Shown here piece by piece: positions 9,510-17,346 of a stretch of DNA of 33,058 nt (its first letter is position 1; each line of letters begins with the position of its first letter). The notes below the pieces were generated by a model. The model saw only the letters and a program-made list of their open reading frames with translations. It was not told the origin of the DNA and did no database searches. This DNA is from Phycisphaerales bacterium (lineage in GTDB: Bacteria > Planctomycetota > Phycisphaerae > UBA1845 > G020352895), in assembly GCA_020352895.1 (NCBI GenBank), contig CP070685.1, positions 2,845,724 to 2,878,781 of the forward strand. The letters are read 5' to 3'. Position numbers and translations under genes: made by a program.

Positions 9510-10895
9510 ATGGGAGATAACCGATACGGCGGTATCGTGGCGGCAGGGCTGACGATGGGTTTGGCGATCCCGGCGGCCGCTCCCCGGATCGCCGCCCAGG
9601 ACGCGCCTCGCTCACAACCGGTCGCGCTGGCAGAGGTGGAGCGACTGGCCGCCGACGCGCAGGAGGAGGTTGAGCGGCTGCGCGGATGGAAATTCAAAAG
9701 GCCGGTACCCGTCCGGTTGCTCACGCAGGAGGAGGCTCGGACCTGGTCTCAAGAGGTGATGGCCGAAGAGGCCGGCGACGCGCAGCACCGCGCCCTGGAG
9801 CTTGCGGCCGCGCGCATGATCGGCCTCCTGCCGCCGGACTGCGATCCCATGCAGGTCTTCAGCGAGATCATGTGTGGCAACGCTCCCGGCATGTACGACC
9901 ACCATGCCAAGGTCGTCTACGTCGTCGACGTTCCCGACGCCGATTACTGCACGCAGTTCGTCTGCACCACGCTTGTCCACGAGCTGACCCACGCCCTCGA
10001 CGACCAATACTTCGACTTGGTCAGGTTGTTGGATAGGGGCAAGCAGTGCAGCGACGCCCAGCATGTAATCGGAGCGGTCGTGGAAGGCTCGGCCATCGTG
10101 CTGCAGAATCGCTACAGCGCCATCTCGCGACTGCTCGGTCGTGGCGACCGCGAAGCCATGCGACGTTCCGTGAAGCGGGCCATGCAGGATGCCCAGAGGC
10201 TTATGGACGCTCCGCCATATGTTGCCGCCTTCATGGCCCGTTTCCCCTGCGGAAGTAGCTTCCTGGTGTATGGTCAGAACACGCTGCCCGGCGGGGGCGA
10301 GGGCGTCGGCGACGCCCTTCGCATTGCCGCCATTGACCCGCCATGCTCCACCGAACAGATCCTCCACCCCGCCAAGTATTGGGAAGACAACCGGCGCGAT
10401 GAGCCCGTGCAAGTGGATGAGAACGACGTCCGCGATCTGCTGGCCGACGCGGGCCTGCATTCCGTCCACACGGATACGATGGGAGAGCTCTATTGCGCGA
10501 TTCTGACCCGCCCCGAAGACCGGAAACTGAGTCCGACGGCAACCGTGATGCCTGGCTTCTGGACCAATCCGGCAGCGGCAGGCTGGGGCGGCGACCGCTT
10601 CTTCCTGCTGTCCGATGAGCCGCTCGAGGACGACGGGGAGGCCGTGCCTGCCGAGCTGTGCGGACTGTGGCTGACCGCCTGGGACACGCCCGCCGACCGC
10701 GAGGAGTTCATCACGGCATACGCCGAGCACCGACCGTCGTCGTCACGAACGGTACTAAGGCTTGGAACGGGATGTGCGGTGTTCTTCTACGGGATCGATC
10801 AGGGACAGAAGGATTTCCTGGCAGGACGCCTTCAAAGCAGCCCCCCGCGCTGCACGCATCATGGGTTGCCATGGCGAATCGAGGCCCCGGGTTGA
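9510..10895 (+). CDS. Exported putative zinc metallopeptidase (HExxH)
   Basis: A 461-residue protein with an N-terminal signal peptide (about 1-30, ending near RIAAQDA). The zincin motif TLVHELTHALDDQYFD has His157, Glu158 and His161. Thirty-five residues after His157 comes VVEGSA with Glu192, a plausible third zinc ligand, which suggests a gluzincin. The start at ATG 9510 has AAGGAG six bases before it; the frame is open further up, but that part has no signal peptide. It ends one base from the stop of the convergent gene on the other strand. I cannot name a substrate. Several cysteines are present, which fits with a thioredoxin-like neighbour upstream. Confidence 0.8.
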   Translation: MGDNRYGGIVAAGLTMGLAIPAAAPRIAAQDAPRSQPVALAEVERLAADAQEEVERLRGWKFKRPVPVRLLTQEEARTWSQEVMAEEAGDAQHRALELAAARMIGLLPPDCDPMQVFSEIMCGNAPGMYDHHAKVVYVVDVPDADYCTQFVCTTLVHELTHALDDQYFDLVRLLDRGKQCSDAQHVIGAVVEGSAIVLQNRYSAISRLLGRGDREAMRRSVKRAMQDAQRLMDAPPYVAAFMARFPCGSSFLVYGQNTLPGGGEGVGDALRIAAIDPPCSTEQILHPAKYWEDNRRDEPVQVDENDVRDLLADAGLHSVHTDTMGELYCAILTRPEDRKLSPTATVMPGFWTNPAAAGWGGDRFFLLSDEPLEDDGEAVPAELCGLWLTAWDTPADREEFITAYAEHRPSSSRTVLRLGTGCAVFFYGIDQGQKDFLAGRLQSSPPRCTHHGLPWRIEAPG

Positions 10896-10896
10896 T

Positions 10897-12081
10897 TTAC
10901 TCGGTCGCGTTGACGCGGATGCTCAATCGGTTGCCGGTCTGCTCAGTGATCTCGAAGGTCATGCCCTCGATCTCAAGCTCCTCGATGCGGTCGGCCAGCA
11001 TACTCAGCTCGAACTGCCAATCCACCTCGACCGAGGCCACTTCGTTGACCAATTCGCGCAGGCGAATACCGTCGGGTCCGGCCTGGACGCCGCGCACCTC
11101 CGCCAGGGCATCGCGAATGGTCTTGAACCGTTTACGCGAGCAGGGCATGAAGGAAAGCTGACACGTCGTGTAATTGACCGCGTTTGCGTTCCAGGCCGTG
11201 CCCAGATCGCGCAGAACATTGGGGGCCTCCTCGCGGGCCAAGTTCAGCAGGGCGTCGCCGCCGCTGCCCCGCGAAGTGCTGGTGTGCCGCCTTTCGGGTC
11301 GATACACGTTGCTGGACAGCACCCTGGCCGAGTCGGTCTGGATGGTCCGCACGGTCAGCGAAATGTCCCAGCGATGGGTCTGGCGCCCTCCGATATCGGC
11401 CGCGCCGGCGTACTTGGCGGAGGCCTGGCCGTAGACCACCACCTCAGCGTTGAAGGCGGCTGCTACCGATGCCAGCCTGTTGACATCGTCGTTGATGGCG
11501 GCCAGTGAAAGATCGCGTTCCCGCACTGAGTCGGTCTGCTGCTTGTCCATGAGCGTGACGCCCTTGGACAAGAAGAAATTCTCGATGACCGACTGAACGC
11601 CGCCGCCGGTGATGGGCGGCCGCGTGTCATCGATGTCGTCGTCCTCGGTGATCACGACCACCACGCGCGGATAACCGGCCCTCTTGTAGGTATGGGCAAA
11701 GGCGGCCCATTCCTTCTCCACGAGGGAAGTGCTGACCTCGGCGCGGATCGTACAATAGCTCAGCTCGGCGTCCTGCCATTCTCGCTCGACGCTGTAGTTC
11801 TCGACAAAGCCCGCGGCCAGTGACATGACGTGATCGTAGGTAGCCTGATAATTCTCCACTTGTGTCTGGGCATTGATGAAGGCCCCGCAGGCCTGCTGCA
11901 CGGCCTGGCGCAGGGCATCTGCGCGGGCCTCCTCCTGGGCGCTGAGGCTGAGTCCCACGGCCTTGCCGGTCACGGTGACGCTTTTTTCGGCATGGGCGGA
12001 GGCCTGGGGAACATTCCATCCCAGGGCCAGCATCACGCTGCAGCACACCCAGGCGGTTCTGGCAACGCGCGTCTCGAGCAT
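10897..12081 (-). CDS. Exported protein resembling FlgT/LPP20-type domains
   Basis: A 394-residue protein with a signal peptide (about 1-29, ending QASAHA). Residues 33-115 (VTVTGKAVGLSLSAQEEARA, then DALRQAVQQACGAFINAQT and a Y-C-T-I-R-A strand) look like the N-terminal domain of FlgT and related LPP20 proteins. The middle (about 130-270), with PRVVVVITEDDD, SVIENFFLSKG and AEVVVYGQAS, resembles the CsgG/FlgT middle fold. No flagellar genes are nearby, so a flagellar role is not implied; an outer-membrane or periplasmic role is likely. ATG 12081 has GGAG seven bases before it; an upstream extension of the frame is ignored. It is convergent with the metallopeptidase gene. Confidence 0.72.
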   Translation of the reverse strand: MLETRVARTAWVCCSVMLALGWNVPQASAHAEKSVTVTGKAVGLSLSAQEEARADALRQAVQQACGAFINAQTQVENYQATYDHVMSLAAGFVENYSVEREWQDAELSYCTIRAEVSTSLVEKEWAAFAHTYKRAGYPRVVVVITEDDDIDDTRPPITGGGVQSVIENFFLSKGVTLMDKQQTDSVRERDLSLAAINDDVNRLASVAAAFNAEVVVYGQASAKYAGAADIGGRQTHRWDISLTVRTIQTDSARVLSSNVYRPERRHTSTSRGSGGDALLNLAREEAPNVLRDLGTAWNANAVNYTTCQLSFMPCSRKRFKTIRDALAEVRGVQAGPDGIRLRELVNEVASVEVDWQFELSMLADRIEELEIEGMTFEITEQTGNRLSIRVNATE

Positions 12082-12338
12082 GATCGTTCTCCGAGCAGGG
12101 AGCTTGTCGGTGGCTAGCCTAAGGTTAGCGACTACCATGATAGCCGGGAGCGGCGAGGCCGTCGAACGGCGCGATTCCGGAAAAGGAGCGGCGCAGGATG
12201 TATTTCCCGTGGCCAACCGGGCTCCTGCGCCCGGGCGAGCGGCGTGGAGGTCTCGGGTTGGTGCTGGTCAAATGAGTGGGTTAAGATGCCCTGAAATCGC
12301 AGACGGGCGACCGCGTTTGCCAGAGAACATCAGAGACT

Positions 12339-13673
12339 ATGCCCCACAGCTCCGCATCAGCAGGTCCGTTCGCGAGGCTGGGCCTTGAGCCCCACCTTCT
12401 GCAGGGGGTCAGGCAGGCCGGCTTTGAGGACCCCACCGATATCCAGCGTGAGGTCATCCCTCTCATTCTGGAAGGTCGCGATATCCTTGGGCAGGCCCGC
12501 ACGGGCACGGGCAAAACGGCCGCTTTCGGGCTGCCCATTCTCCAGATGGTCAAACCCGGCCAAGGTTTCCAGGCCCTGGTCCTGGTGCCCACTCGGGAAC
12601 TGGCCGTCCAGGTCGCCGCCGAGCTGCGCCGGCTCGGCCAGTTCACCAATCTGCGCTGCGTGCCCATATACGGGGGGCAGAAGATCAAGCGCCAGCTTGC
12701 CGTTCTGGGCCGCAAGCCCTGCATTATTGTTGGTACGCCCGGTCGCATGCTGGATATGCTCGGCCGCGGGCACCTCGCTCTCGACAAGATTCGTTTTGCC
12801 GTGCTGGATGAAGTGGATCGCATGCTGGACATCGGCTTCCGTGACGATATCCGCGACATTCTGGGTCGAATCAAGTCCGAGCACCAGACCATCTTCTGCT
12901 CAGCGACGATCGGCGACGAAATCAAGCGGCTGGCCCGGCAATTCACCAAAGACGCGGTCGAGGTGAACGTTTCGCGGGACGAGCTGACCGTGGAGCAGGT
13001 GGAACAGGCTTACTGTACCGTCGATCCGTGGGATAAATTCAGGCTTCTGCGGCTGTTGCTCAGACAGGAGAATCCGCGGCTGGCCATCGTCTTCTGCAAC
13101 ACGCGACACGCGGTGCGTAAGCTGGCCCGCCGACTTCACGACGCCGGCATCAATGCCAAGGAGATCCACGGCGACCTGGTGCAGCAGCGCCGCGAGAAGG
13201 TGATGGACCGTTTCCGCCGTCACCAGGTGCGCGTGCTGATAGCCACGGACCTGGCCGCCCGCGGGATCGACGTGTCAGCCATCTCGCACATAATCAACTA
13301 CGACATCCCGCCGGACCCGCAGGTCTACGTTCACCGGATCGGCCGGACCAGCCGCATGGGGGCCGCCGGTCGGGCCATCACCTTCGTGACGCGTGAGCAG
13401 GGCAACCGGCTGACCGACGTCGAGTGCCTGATTAACAAAGAGGTACCACAGTACAAGGTGGAGGGATTCAAGCCGTCTCCGCCACCGCGCGACCTCAGGG
13501 AAGCCGAAGCTCGTGAGGCCGAGAAGGAGGCCGCGGCCGCGCCTGAATCACGCCTGACCAGCCCGCTTCATGACTGGCCCAGCGGCGGCGTGGCCGATGC
13601 CCAGGCCCCTGCTCGGCCGGTTCGCAAGACCCTCGGCTCGAAATTCAAGCCCGCCCGCCGGAGACGTCGGTAG
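12339..13673 (+). CDS. DEAD-box-family ATP-dependent RNA helicase (DEVD variant)
   Basis: A 444-residue RNA helicase resembling RhlE/DbpA-type proteins. Motifs in order: Q-motif region FEDPTDIQREVIP; motif I ARTGTGKT at 53-60; PTRELAVQ; TPGR; motif II reads DEVD at 157-160 instead of DEAD; SAT at 188-190; IVFCNTR; ATDLAARGID; and motif VI HRIGRTSR at 332-339, where RTGR is usual. The catalytic Asp and Glu of motif II are kept, so it should still hydrolyse ATP. The basic tail (KPARRRRR) probably helps bind RNA. It likely unwinds structured RNA during ribosome assembly or mRNA decay. ATG 12339 has no strong ribosome site. Confidence 0.93.
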   Translation: MPHSSASAGPFARLGLEPHLLQGVRQAGFEDPTDIQREVIPLILEGRDILGQARTGTGKTAAFGLPILQMVKPGQGFQALVLVPTRELAVQVAAELRRLGQFTNLRCVPIYGGQKIKRQLAVLGRKPCIIVGTPGRMLDMLGRGHLALDKIRFAVLDEVDRMLDIGFRDDIRDILGRIKSEHQTIFCSATIGDEIKRLARQFTKDAVEVNVSRDELTVEQVEQAYCTVDPWDKFRLLRLLLRQENPRLAIVFCNTRHAVRKLARRLHDAGINAKEIHGDLVQQRREKVMDRFRRHQVRVLIATDLAARGIDVSAISHIINYDIPPDPQVYVHRIGRTSRMGAAGRAITFVTREQGNRLTDVECLINKEVPQYKVEGFKPSPPPRDLREAEAREAEKEAAAAPESRLTSPLHDWPSGGVADAQAPARPVRKTLGSKFKPARRRRR

Positions 13674-14176
13674 CCATCCGCCGGCGCGGCCCGCTCTCCC
13701 TGCCTTATTGGCGGACTTCGCCCGAGACCCCGGCTTGGCTGGCCAGGATTCGACTTGGCCGAGAGTTATCATCAGTGAGGTCCGGTGGCTACGGGTGGCG
13801 GGTGGATCGAGCCAAGCTCCATGGCCTCGAAATGACGGTTCGAGCAACTCAGCCCACCGCACCTGGAGTCCTTGCTTCGGTCCTCGCTGCGGCCCCGGCC
13901 CCCCCGGGGGGTAGGCGGGCCACCGTCTGCGGGCTTTCCTGGACAGCAGCTTCGCCGGAGATAGGCTGCCGCGACCGGCTTTGCCCACCCCGGGCGTTCA
14001 CCCGCCTGTAGAAGGCGCCCGCCGCTGCGAGTTTGTGGGCCAACCGCATCATCCCGGCGGGAATCGTCGCGGCCGCGGCCACGCGTCTGCCGATGATTGA
14101 ACCAGGCCGTTAAAGCGGAACCAAACGTGCGGCACGCAGGTCCAACGTTTCGGGCCCGAGGTGCCGTGGGGCCCGG
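13674..14176. other. Intergenic region, no recognisable gene
   Basis: Open frames on both strands lack domains and good starts. It contains the GC palindrome CCCCCCGGGGGG at 13900-13911. Nothing resembling an intrinsic terminator with a T-run was seen after the helicase gene. Confidence 0.4.
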
Positions 14177-14205
14177 TTGACCGCTAAACGCCGTAAACGT
14201 ATACT
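14177..14205 (+). promoter_or_regulatory. Strong sigma-70-type promoter
   Basis: TTGACC at 14177-14182 and TATACT at 14200-14205 are exactly 17 bases apart, each matching five of six consensus bases. Transcription would start near 14212, about 92 bases before the STN-domain gene at 14304. Confidence 0.75.
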
Positions 14206-14303
14206 ATTGAGTGAGAAACGCGGTTTCTTGCCTGCAGACGACAATCCTTGTCAGGCCCGCCCGACACCGTGCAGCACAGCGTTCGAGCTGGTGGAGGATT
14301 CTC

Positions 14304-15110
14304 ATGGCTAAGAGATGGATTCTGACGACGGCGATCGGTATGGCAGCCATCGCGCCGGTCTGGGGACAGACTGCCCAGACGAGCGGACAGAGTTCAGCCG
14401 CCGATCTTGGACGCTCGATCCGCGAGCGGCAATCTCTGCGGGGCCTGGGCCAGCCAAGCCAGATCCAGAAATGGCTGAATCAGAACGTCGAGAGCGTGAG
14501 CTTCGACGAGGAGCTCTTCGAGGACGTGATCCGCTGGTTGCGCGAGCGGCCCGGCGAGGTGAACATCGTCGTGGAGTGGAATGTCATGGAGGGTCTGGGC
14601 GTAGATCGCGAGATGCCCATCACGCTCGAACTGAAGAATGTCCCGCTTTCCAAGGTGTTGCAGTTGGTGCTCAAGCAGGCGGGCGTGGACGTGCCCCTGG
14701 GTTATCGCGGCGAAGAGAATATTCTGACCATCACGTTGGAGGAAGAGCTGAACGCGCCCAGGAATTTTGTGATCCGCACCTATCAGGTTACCGACCTGGT
14801 CCGCACCTTCATCAACTTTGACAACCCTCCGTCGATTCGGTTGAGCAACCTTCAGCAGACGACGAGTGGCGGCGGTGCGGCGAGCAGCAACCTGTTTGCG
14901 GATGACGACGACGACGAGCAGGACGAGGAACTCGAGGAGCGCGTGCAGGCCATCATCGACATGTTGGTCGAGACCATTGAGCCGGAGACCTGGAGCCAGA
15001 ACGGAGGCCAGGGCACGGCCACGGCCGTCCGAGACGTGATCATCATCAACAACTCGATCGCCGTGCACGAGAAGATCGGAGGCGCCGTCCGGCTCCGGCC
15101 GGGTCGGTAA
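14304..15110 (+). CDS. Exported stand-alone STN (secretin N0-like) domain protein, copy 1
   Basis: A 268-residue protein with a signal peptide (RWILTTAIGMAAIAPVWGQ). Residues about 53-148 resemble the secretin/TonB short N-terminal (STN, N0) domain: VSFDEELFEDVIRWLRE, then ITLELKNVPLSKVLQLVLKQ and LGYRGEENILTIT. A second part (about 155-262), RTYQVTDLVRTF, an acidic patch DDDDDEQDEE, EPETWSQNGGQGTATAV and NNSIAVHEKI, looks like the follow-on N1-type module seen in planctomycete secretin-like proteins. No secretin pore domain follows. Start: ATG 14304 with GGAGG six bases upstream. It has a strong promoter before and a terminator after it, and a paralogue of identical length at 15542. Confidence 0.75.
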   Translation: MAKRWILTTAIGMAAIAPVWGQTAQTSGQSSAADLGRSIRERQSLRGLGQPSQIQKWLNQNVESVSFDEELFEDVIRWLRERPGEVNIVVEWNVMEGLGVDREMPITLELKNVPLSKVLQLVLKQAGVDVPLGYRGEENILTITLEEELNAPRNFVIRTYQVTDLVRTFINFDNPPSIRLSNLQQTTSGGGAASSNLFADDDDDEQDEELEERVQAIIDMLVETIEPETWSQNGGQGTATAVRDVIIINNSIAVHEKIGGAVRLRPGR

Positions 15111-15138
15111 TCGCGTTTCAGGCCAAAATGGATCGAAT

Positions 15139-15172
15139 GCGGCGGCTCGCGGGTGACGCGGGCCGCTTTTCT
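15139..15172 (+). terminator. Terminator after STN copy 1
   Basis: GCGGC at 15139-15143 pairs with GCCGC at 15162-15166, with additional CGCG/CGCG pairing inside, followed by TTTTCTT. It lies 29 bases after the stop codon. Confidence 0.6.
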
Positions 15173-15180
15173 TCCCGTCC

Positions 15181-15320
15181 AGCAATCGCCTTCTGTAACC
15201 CCTCTCGTCCCTGCTCGAGCGGCATCCCTGGAACATGGCAGCGCTCATGCCAGCCGGTCGTTCCGAACCCGACGCGCACCGCCGATCGCTCTATCTTCAG
15301 GGCTCTCGCCAGCAGCTCTC
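15181..15320 (-). pseudogene. Remnant of a DUF167 (YggU-like) gene
   Basis: Read on the minus strand, this stretch gives ELLARALKIERSAVR, then CHVPGMPLEQGREGLQKA. The intact DUF167 gene at 16409-16708 has ALLAKALRIKPAAVR and CRVTGMQIEQVRQCLERA in the same order and spacing. The N-terminal half (expected at about 15320-15480) is no longer recognisable and I see no start codon that would restore it. It sits about 70 bases after STN copy 1 on the opposite strand, just as the intact gene sits 60 bases after STN copy 2. I infer a decayed copy left by duplication of the two-gene unit. Confidence 0.6.
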
Positions 15321-15541
15321 CTGCTGTCCTTGGTTGATTCCAAGCGCGCGAGGGAACCGGGACTGCGCCTGCCTGTCTAAAACCTTGGCCCCTTGGCTCG
15401 GTCAACGCGCTGGCGGACTGAGGGGTCCGGCGAAGACGTGAACCTGGGCGAGAAGGGCGATTCCTCATTCGGAAGTGTTGATTCTGGTGGGGTCCGCCTC
15501 ACGGGAATGCGTGCGGTGTGTGTGCAAATGGAGATCATCCC

Positions 15542-16348
15542 ATGATCAGTAGATGGATTCTGGCTGCGATGACGACCATGGCGATCAGCGCGCCCGGCTG
15601 GGGCCAGATCGCCGGCTGCACCGGCCAGGGTGCGGCGGCTGACCATGAGCGCGCCACGCACGAACGGCAGTCGCTCAGGATTATAGAACCCGAGTCACAG
15701 GTCCAGCGATGGCTCAACCAGAACGTCGAGCTTGTCAGTTTCGACGAAACGTCATTCGAGAATGTGATCCGCTGGTTGCGCGAGCTTCCTGGCGACATGA
15801 ACGTGATCGTCAAGTGGCACGTCTTGGAGGTCATGGGCCTGGACCGAGAAGCACCCGTCACGCTCGAACTGAGGAATGTCCCGCTCTGGAAGGTTCTGCA
15901 CTTTGTCCTTGAGCAGGTCAGTCCCGATGCCCCACTGGGCTATCGTGGCGAGGACAATGTCCTGACGATTACTACTGTAGAAGAGCTGAACGCTCCCAGG
16001 CACTTCATCATTCGCGCCTACCCGGTGACCGATCTTGTTCGGAACTTTATGAACGTCCGCAGCGCCCCATCCATCAGTCTGAGCGGCCTGCAGCAGATGA
16101 CCAGCGGCGGCGCCGCCGCGGGCACCAGCCTCTTTGACGACGGCGACGGCGAAGAAGGTGACGAGGCGCTGGTGGATCGCGTGCAGAGGGTCTTGGATAT
16201 GCTGGTCAACACCGTCGAGCCGGAGTCCTGGAGCCAGAACGGAGGCCGGGGCACGGCCACGGCCGTCCGCCACGTGATCATTGTCAACAACTCGATTGCC
16301 GTGCACGAGAAGATCGGCGGCGCGGTCCGGATGCGGTCGGATTGGTAA
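15542..16348 (+). CDS. Exported stand-alone STN (secretin N0-like) domain protein, copy 2
   Basis: A 268-residue paralogue of the protein at 14304. The two align end to end without gaps; a count by eye gives about 172 identical positions (roughly 64%). Signal peptide (RWILAAMTTMAISAPGWGQ), STN-like segment (VSFDETSFENVIRWLRE, VTLELRNVPLWKVL, LGYRGEDNVLTIT) and the C-terminal SQNGGRGTATAV and NNSIAVHEKIGGAV blocks are all kept. The acidic patch is present but less pure. ATG 15542 has GGAG eight bases upstream; a longer start at 15518 is less likely. No clear promoter was seen here. Function unknown; the STN domain normally mediates protein contacts in secretin or TonB systems. Confidence 0.75.
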   Translation: MISRWILAAMTTMAISAPGWGQIAGCTGQGAAADHERATHERQSLRIIEPESQVQRWLNQNVELVSFDETSFENVIRWLRELPGDMNVIVKWHVLEVMGLDREAPVTLELRNVPLWKVLHFVLEQVSPDAPLGYRGEDNVLTITTVEELNAPRHFIIRAYPVTDLVRNFMNVRSAPSISLSGLQQMTSGGAAAGTSLFDDGDGEEGDEALVDRVQRVLDMLVNTVEPESWSQNGGRGTATAVRHVIIVNNSIAVHEKIGGAVRMRSDW

Positions 16349-16408
16349 GGCGTCACAGGTTAGTGCGGGCAGCACGTGGCGGCGAGCAGAGGATGTGCAT
16401 CGTTCTGC

Positions 16409-16708
16409 CTACGGCTCGTACGCTCGCTCGAGACACTGCCGCACTTGTTCAATCTGCATCCCGGTGACGCGGCAGTACTTGAAGTGGCTGGCGGCTCCAG
16501 ACTCAATGCGGACGGCCGCAGGCTTGATCCTCAGGGCTTTGGCCAGGAGGGCGACAACCGCCTTGTTGGCCTTGCCCTTCTCGGGTTGTGCCGACACGGC
16601 CACCTTTAGTGCCCCGCCAAGCTCCCCCACGATTCGCGAACGCGAGGCCCCGGGCACCACCTTTACGCGGAACTGCACGTCCCCTTTCGTGCTGCTCAGT
16701 TCCAGCAT
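16409..16708 (-). CDS. DUF167 (YggU-like) family protein
   Basis: A 99-residue small soluble protein. The family pattern is clear: VQFRVKVVPGASRSRIVG, then LKVAVSAQPEKGKANKAVV (the conserved P-x-x-G-x-A-N motif) and LLAKALRIKPAAVRI. The biochemical role of DUF167 proteins is not established. ATG 16708 has GGAG nine bases before it. It follows the lipoprotein gene by 45 bases on the same strand, so the two may be cotranscribed, and it converges on STN copy 2. A decayed copy lies at about 15181-15320. Confidence 0.88.
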   Translation of the reverse strand: MLELSSTKGDVQFRVKVVPGASRSRIVGELGGALKVAVSAQPEKGKANKAVVALLAKALRIKPAAVRIESGAASHFKYCRVTGMQIEQVRQCLERAYEP

Positions 16709-16753
16709 GCCCGACGACTCCAGTGAAGATGTCCGGCTAGAGGGCTGATGGGC

Positions 16754-17194
16754 TCAGTCCGCGCTGGCATCGGGCTGCTCGCCGGCTTCGGCCTCACCCT
16801 GCGTACTGGACGAGTCCTGATCTGCCCCGCCTGTTTCGATCCACTCCGGCCGTTCTATCTCCACTTTCACCGCCACCATCTGGACGTCGGATCCTTTGCC
16901 CTTTCGATAGCCGGTGACCTTGACCCGTTCCTTGAGCCGTATGTCCTTCAGTTCGGCCACGCGTCCGTTGATGAGGACCTCAGTCTGGTCGTTGACGATG
17001 CCTTCGATGATCTGCTCGCTTCCGGACTTCTTGTGGAAGAAGCGCAGGGCCACCTGGCCGGTGTCCAGGTTCAACTTCTCGGCCGTGCCTTCCAGTTGGC
17101 GGAACTCCGGTTCGTCGTCATCCTTTGAGCAACTTGGCAGCGTTATGAGAAGACCCGCCGCCATCACGGCTGGGAGCAACGTTCTTGTGGTCAT
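16754..17194 (-). CDS. Putative lipoprotein of unknown function
   Basis: A 146-residue protein. The N-terminus MTTRTLLPAVMAAGLLITLP is followed by SC, giving a lipobox-like LPSC with Cys22 as the probable lipid anchor. The body (about 30-120) alternates strands such as AEKLNLDTGQVALRFF, EQIIEGIVNDQTEVLINGR and ERVKVTGYRKG, suggesting a small beta-barrel like the OB-type DUF5666 domain. The tail is acidic and Gln/Glu/Ser rich. ATG 17194 has GGAG nine bases upstream; the longer open frame is rejected because it lacks a signal sequence. The DUF167 gene follows. Confidence 0.7.
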   Translation of the reverse strand: MTTRTLLPAVMAAGLLITLPSCSKDDDEPEFRQLEGTAEKLNLDTGQVALRFFHKKSGSEQIIEGIVNDQTEVLINGRVAELKDIRLKERVKVTGYRKGKGSDVQMVAVKVEIERPEWIETGGADQDSSSTQGEAEAGEQPDASAD

Positions 17195-17346
17195 CACCGT
17201 TCTCTCCGAATGCAGAAACCGCCCATTGCCCCGGAATCGGCCCCGCATGCTACCGCGCCGCCGGCGTGCTGTCGAACCACGTCCGCCTCCGCGATTCAAG
17301 GCGGCCGGCCCTTGCGGTCGATGACGGTAGCAAGTCGAGGAATGCC

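Noticed and set aside
13849-14082. Minus-strand reading frame in the 13.7-14.2 kb gap
   Set aside because: GTG start without ribosome site, Ala/Arg/Gly composition typical of GC-rich chance frames, no domain.
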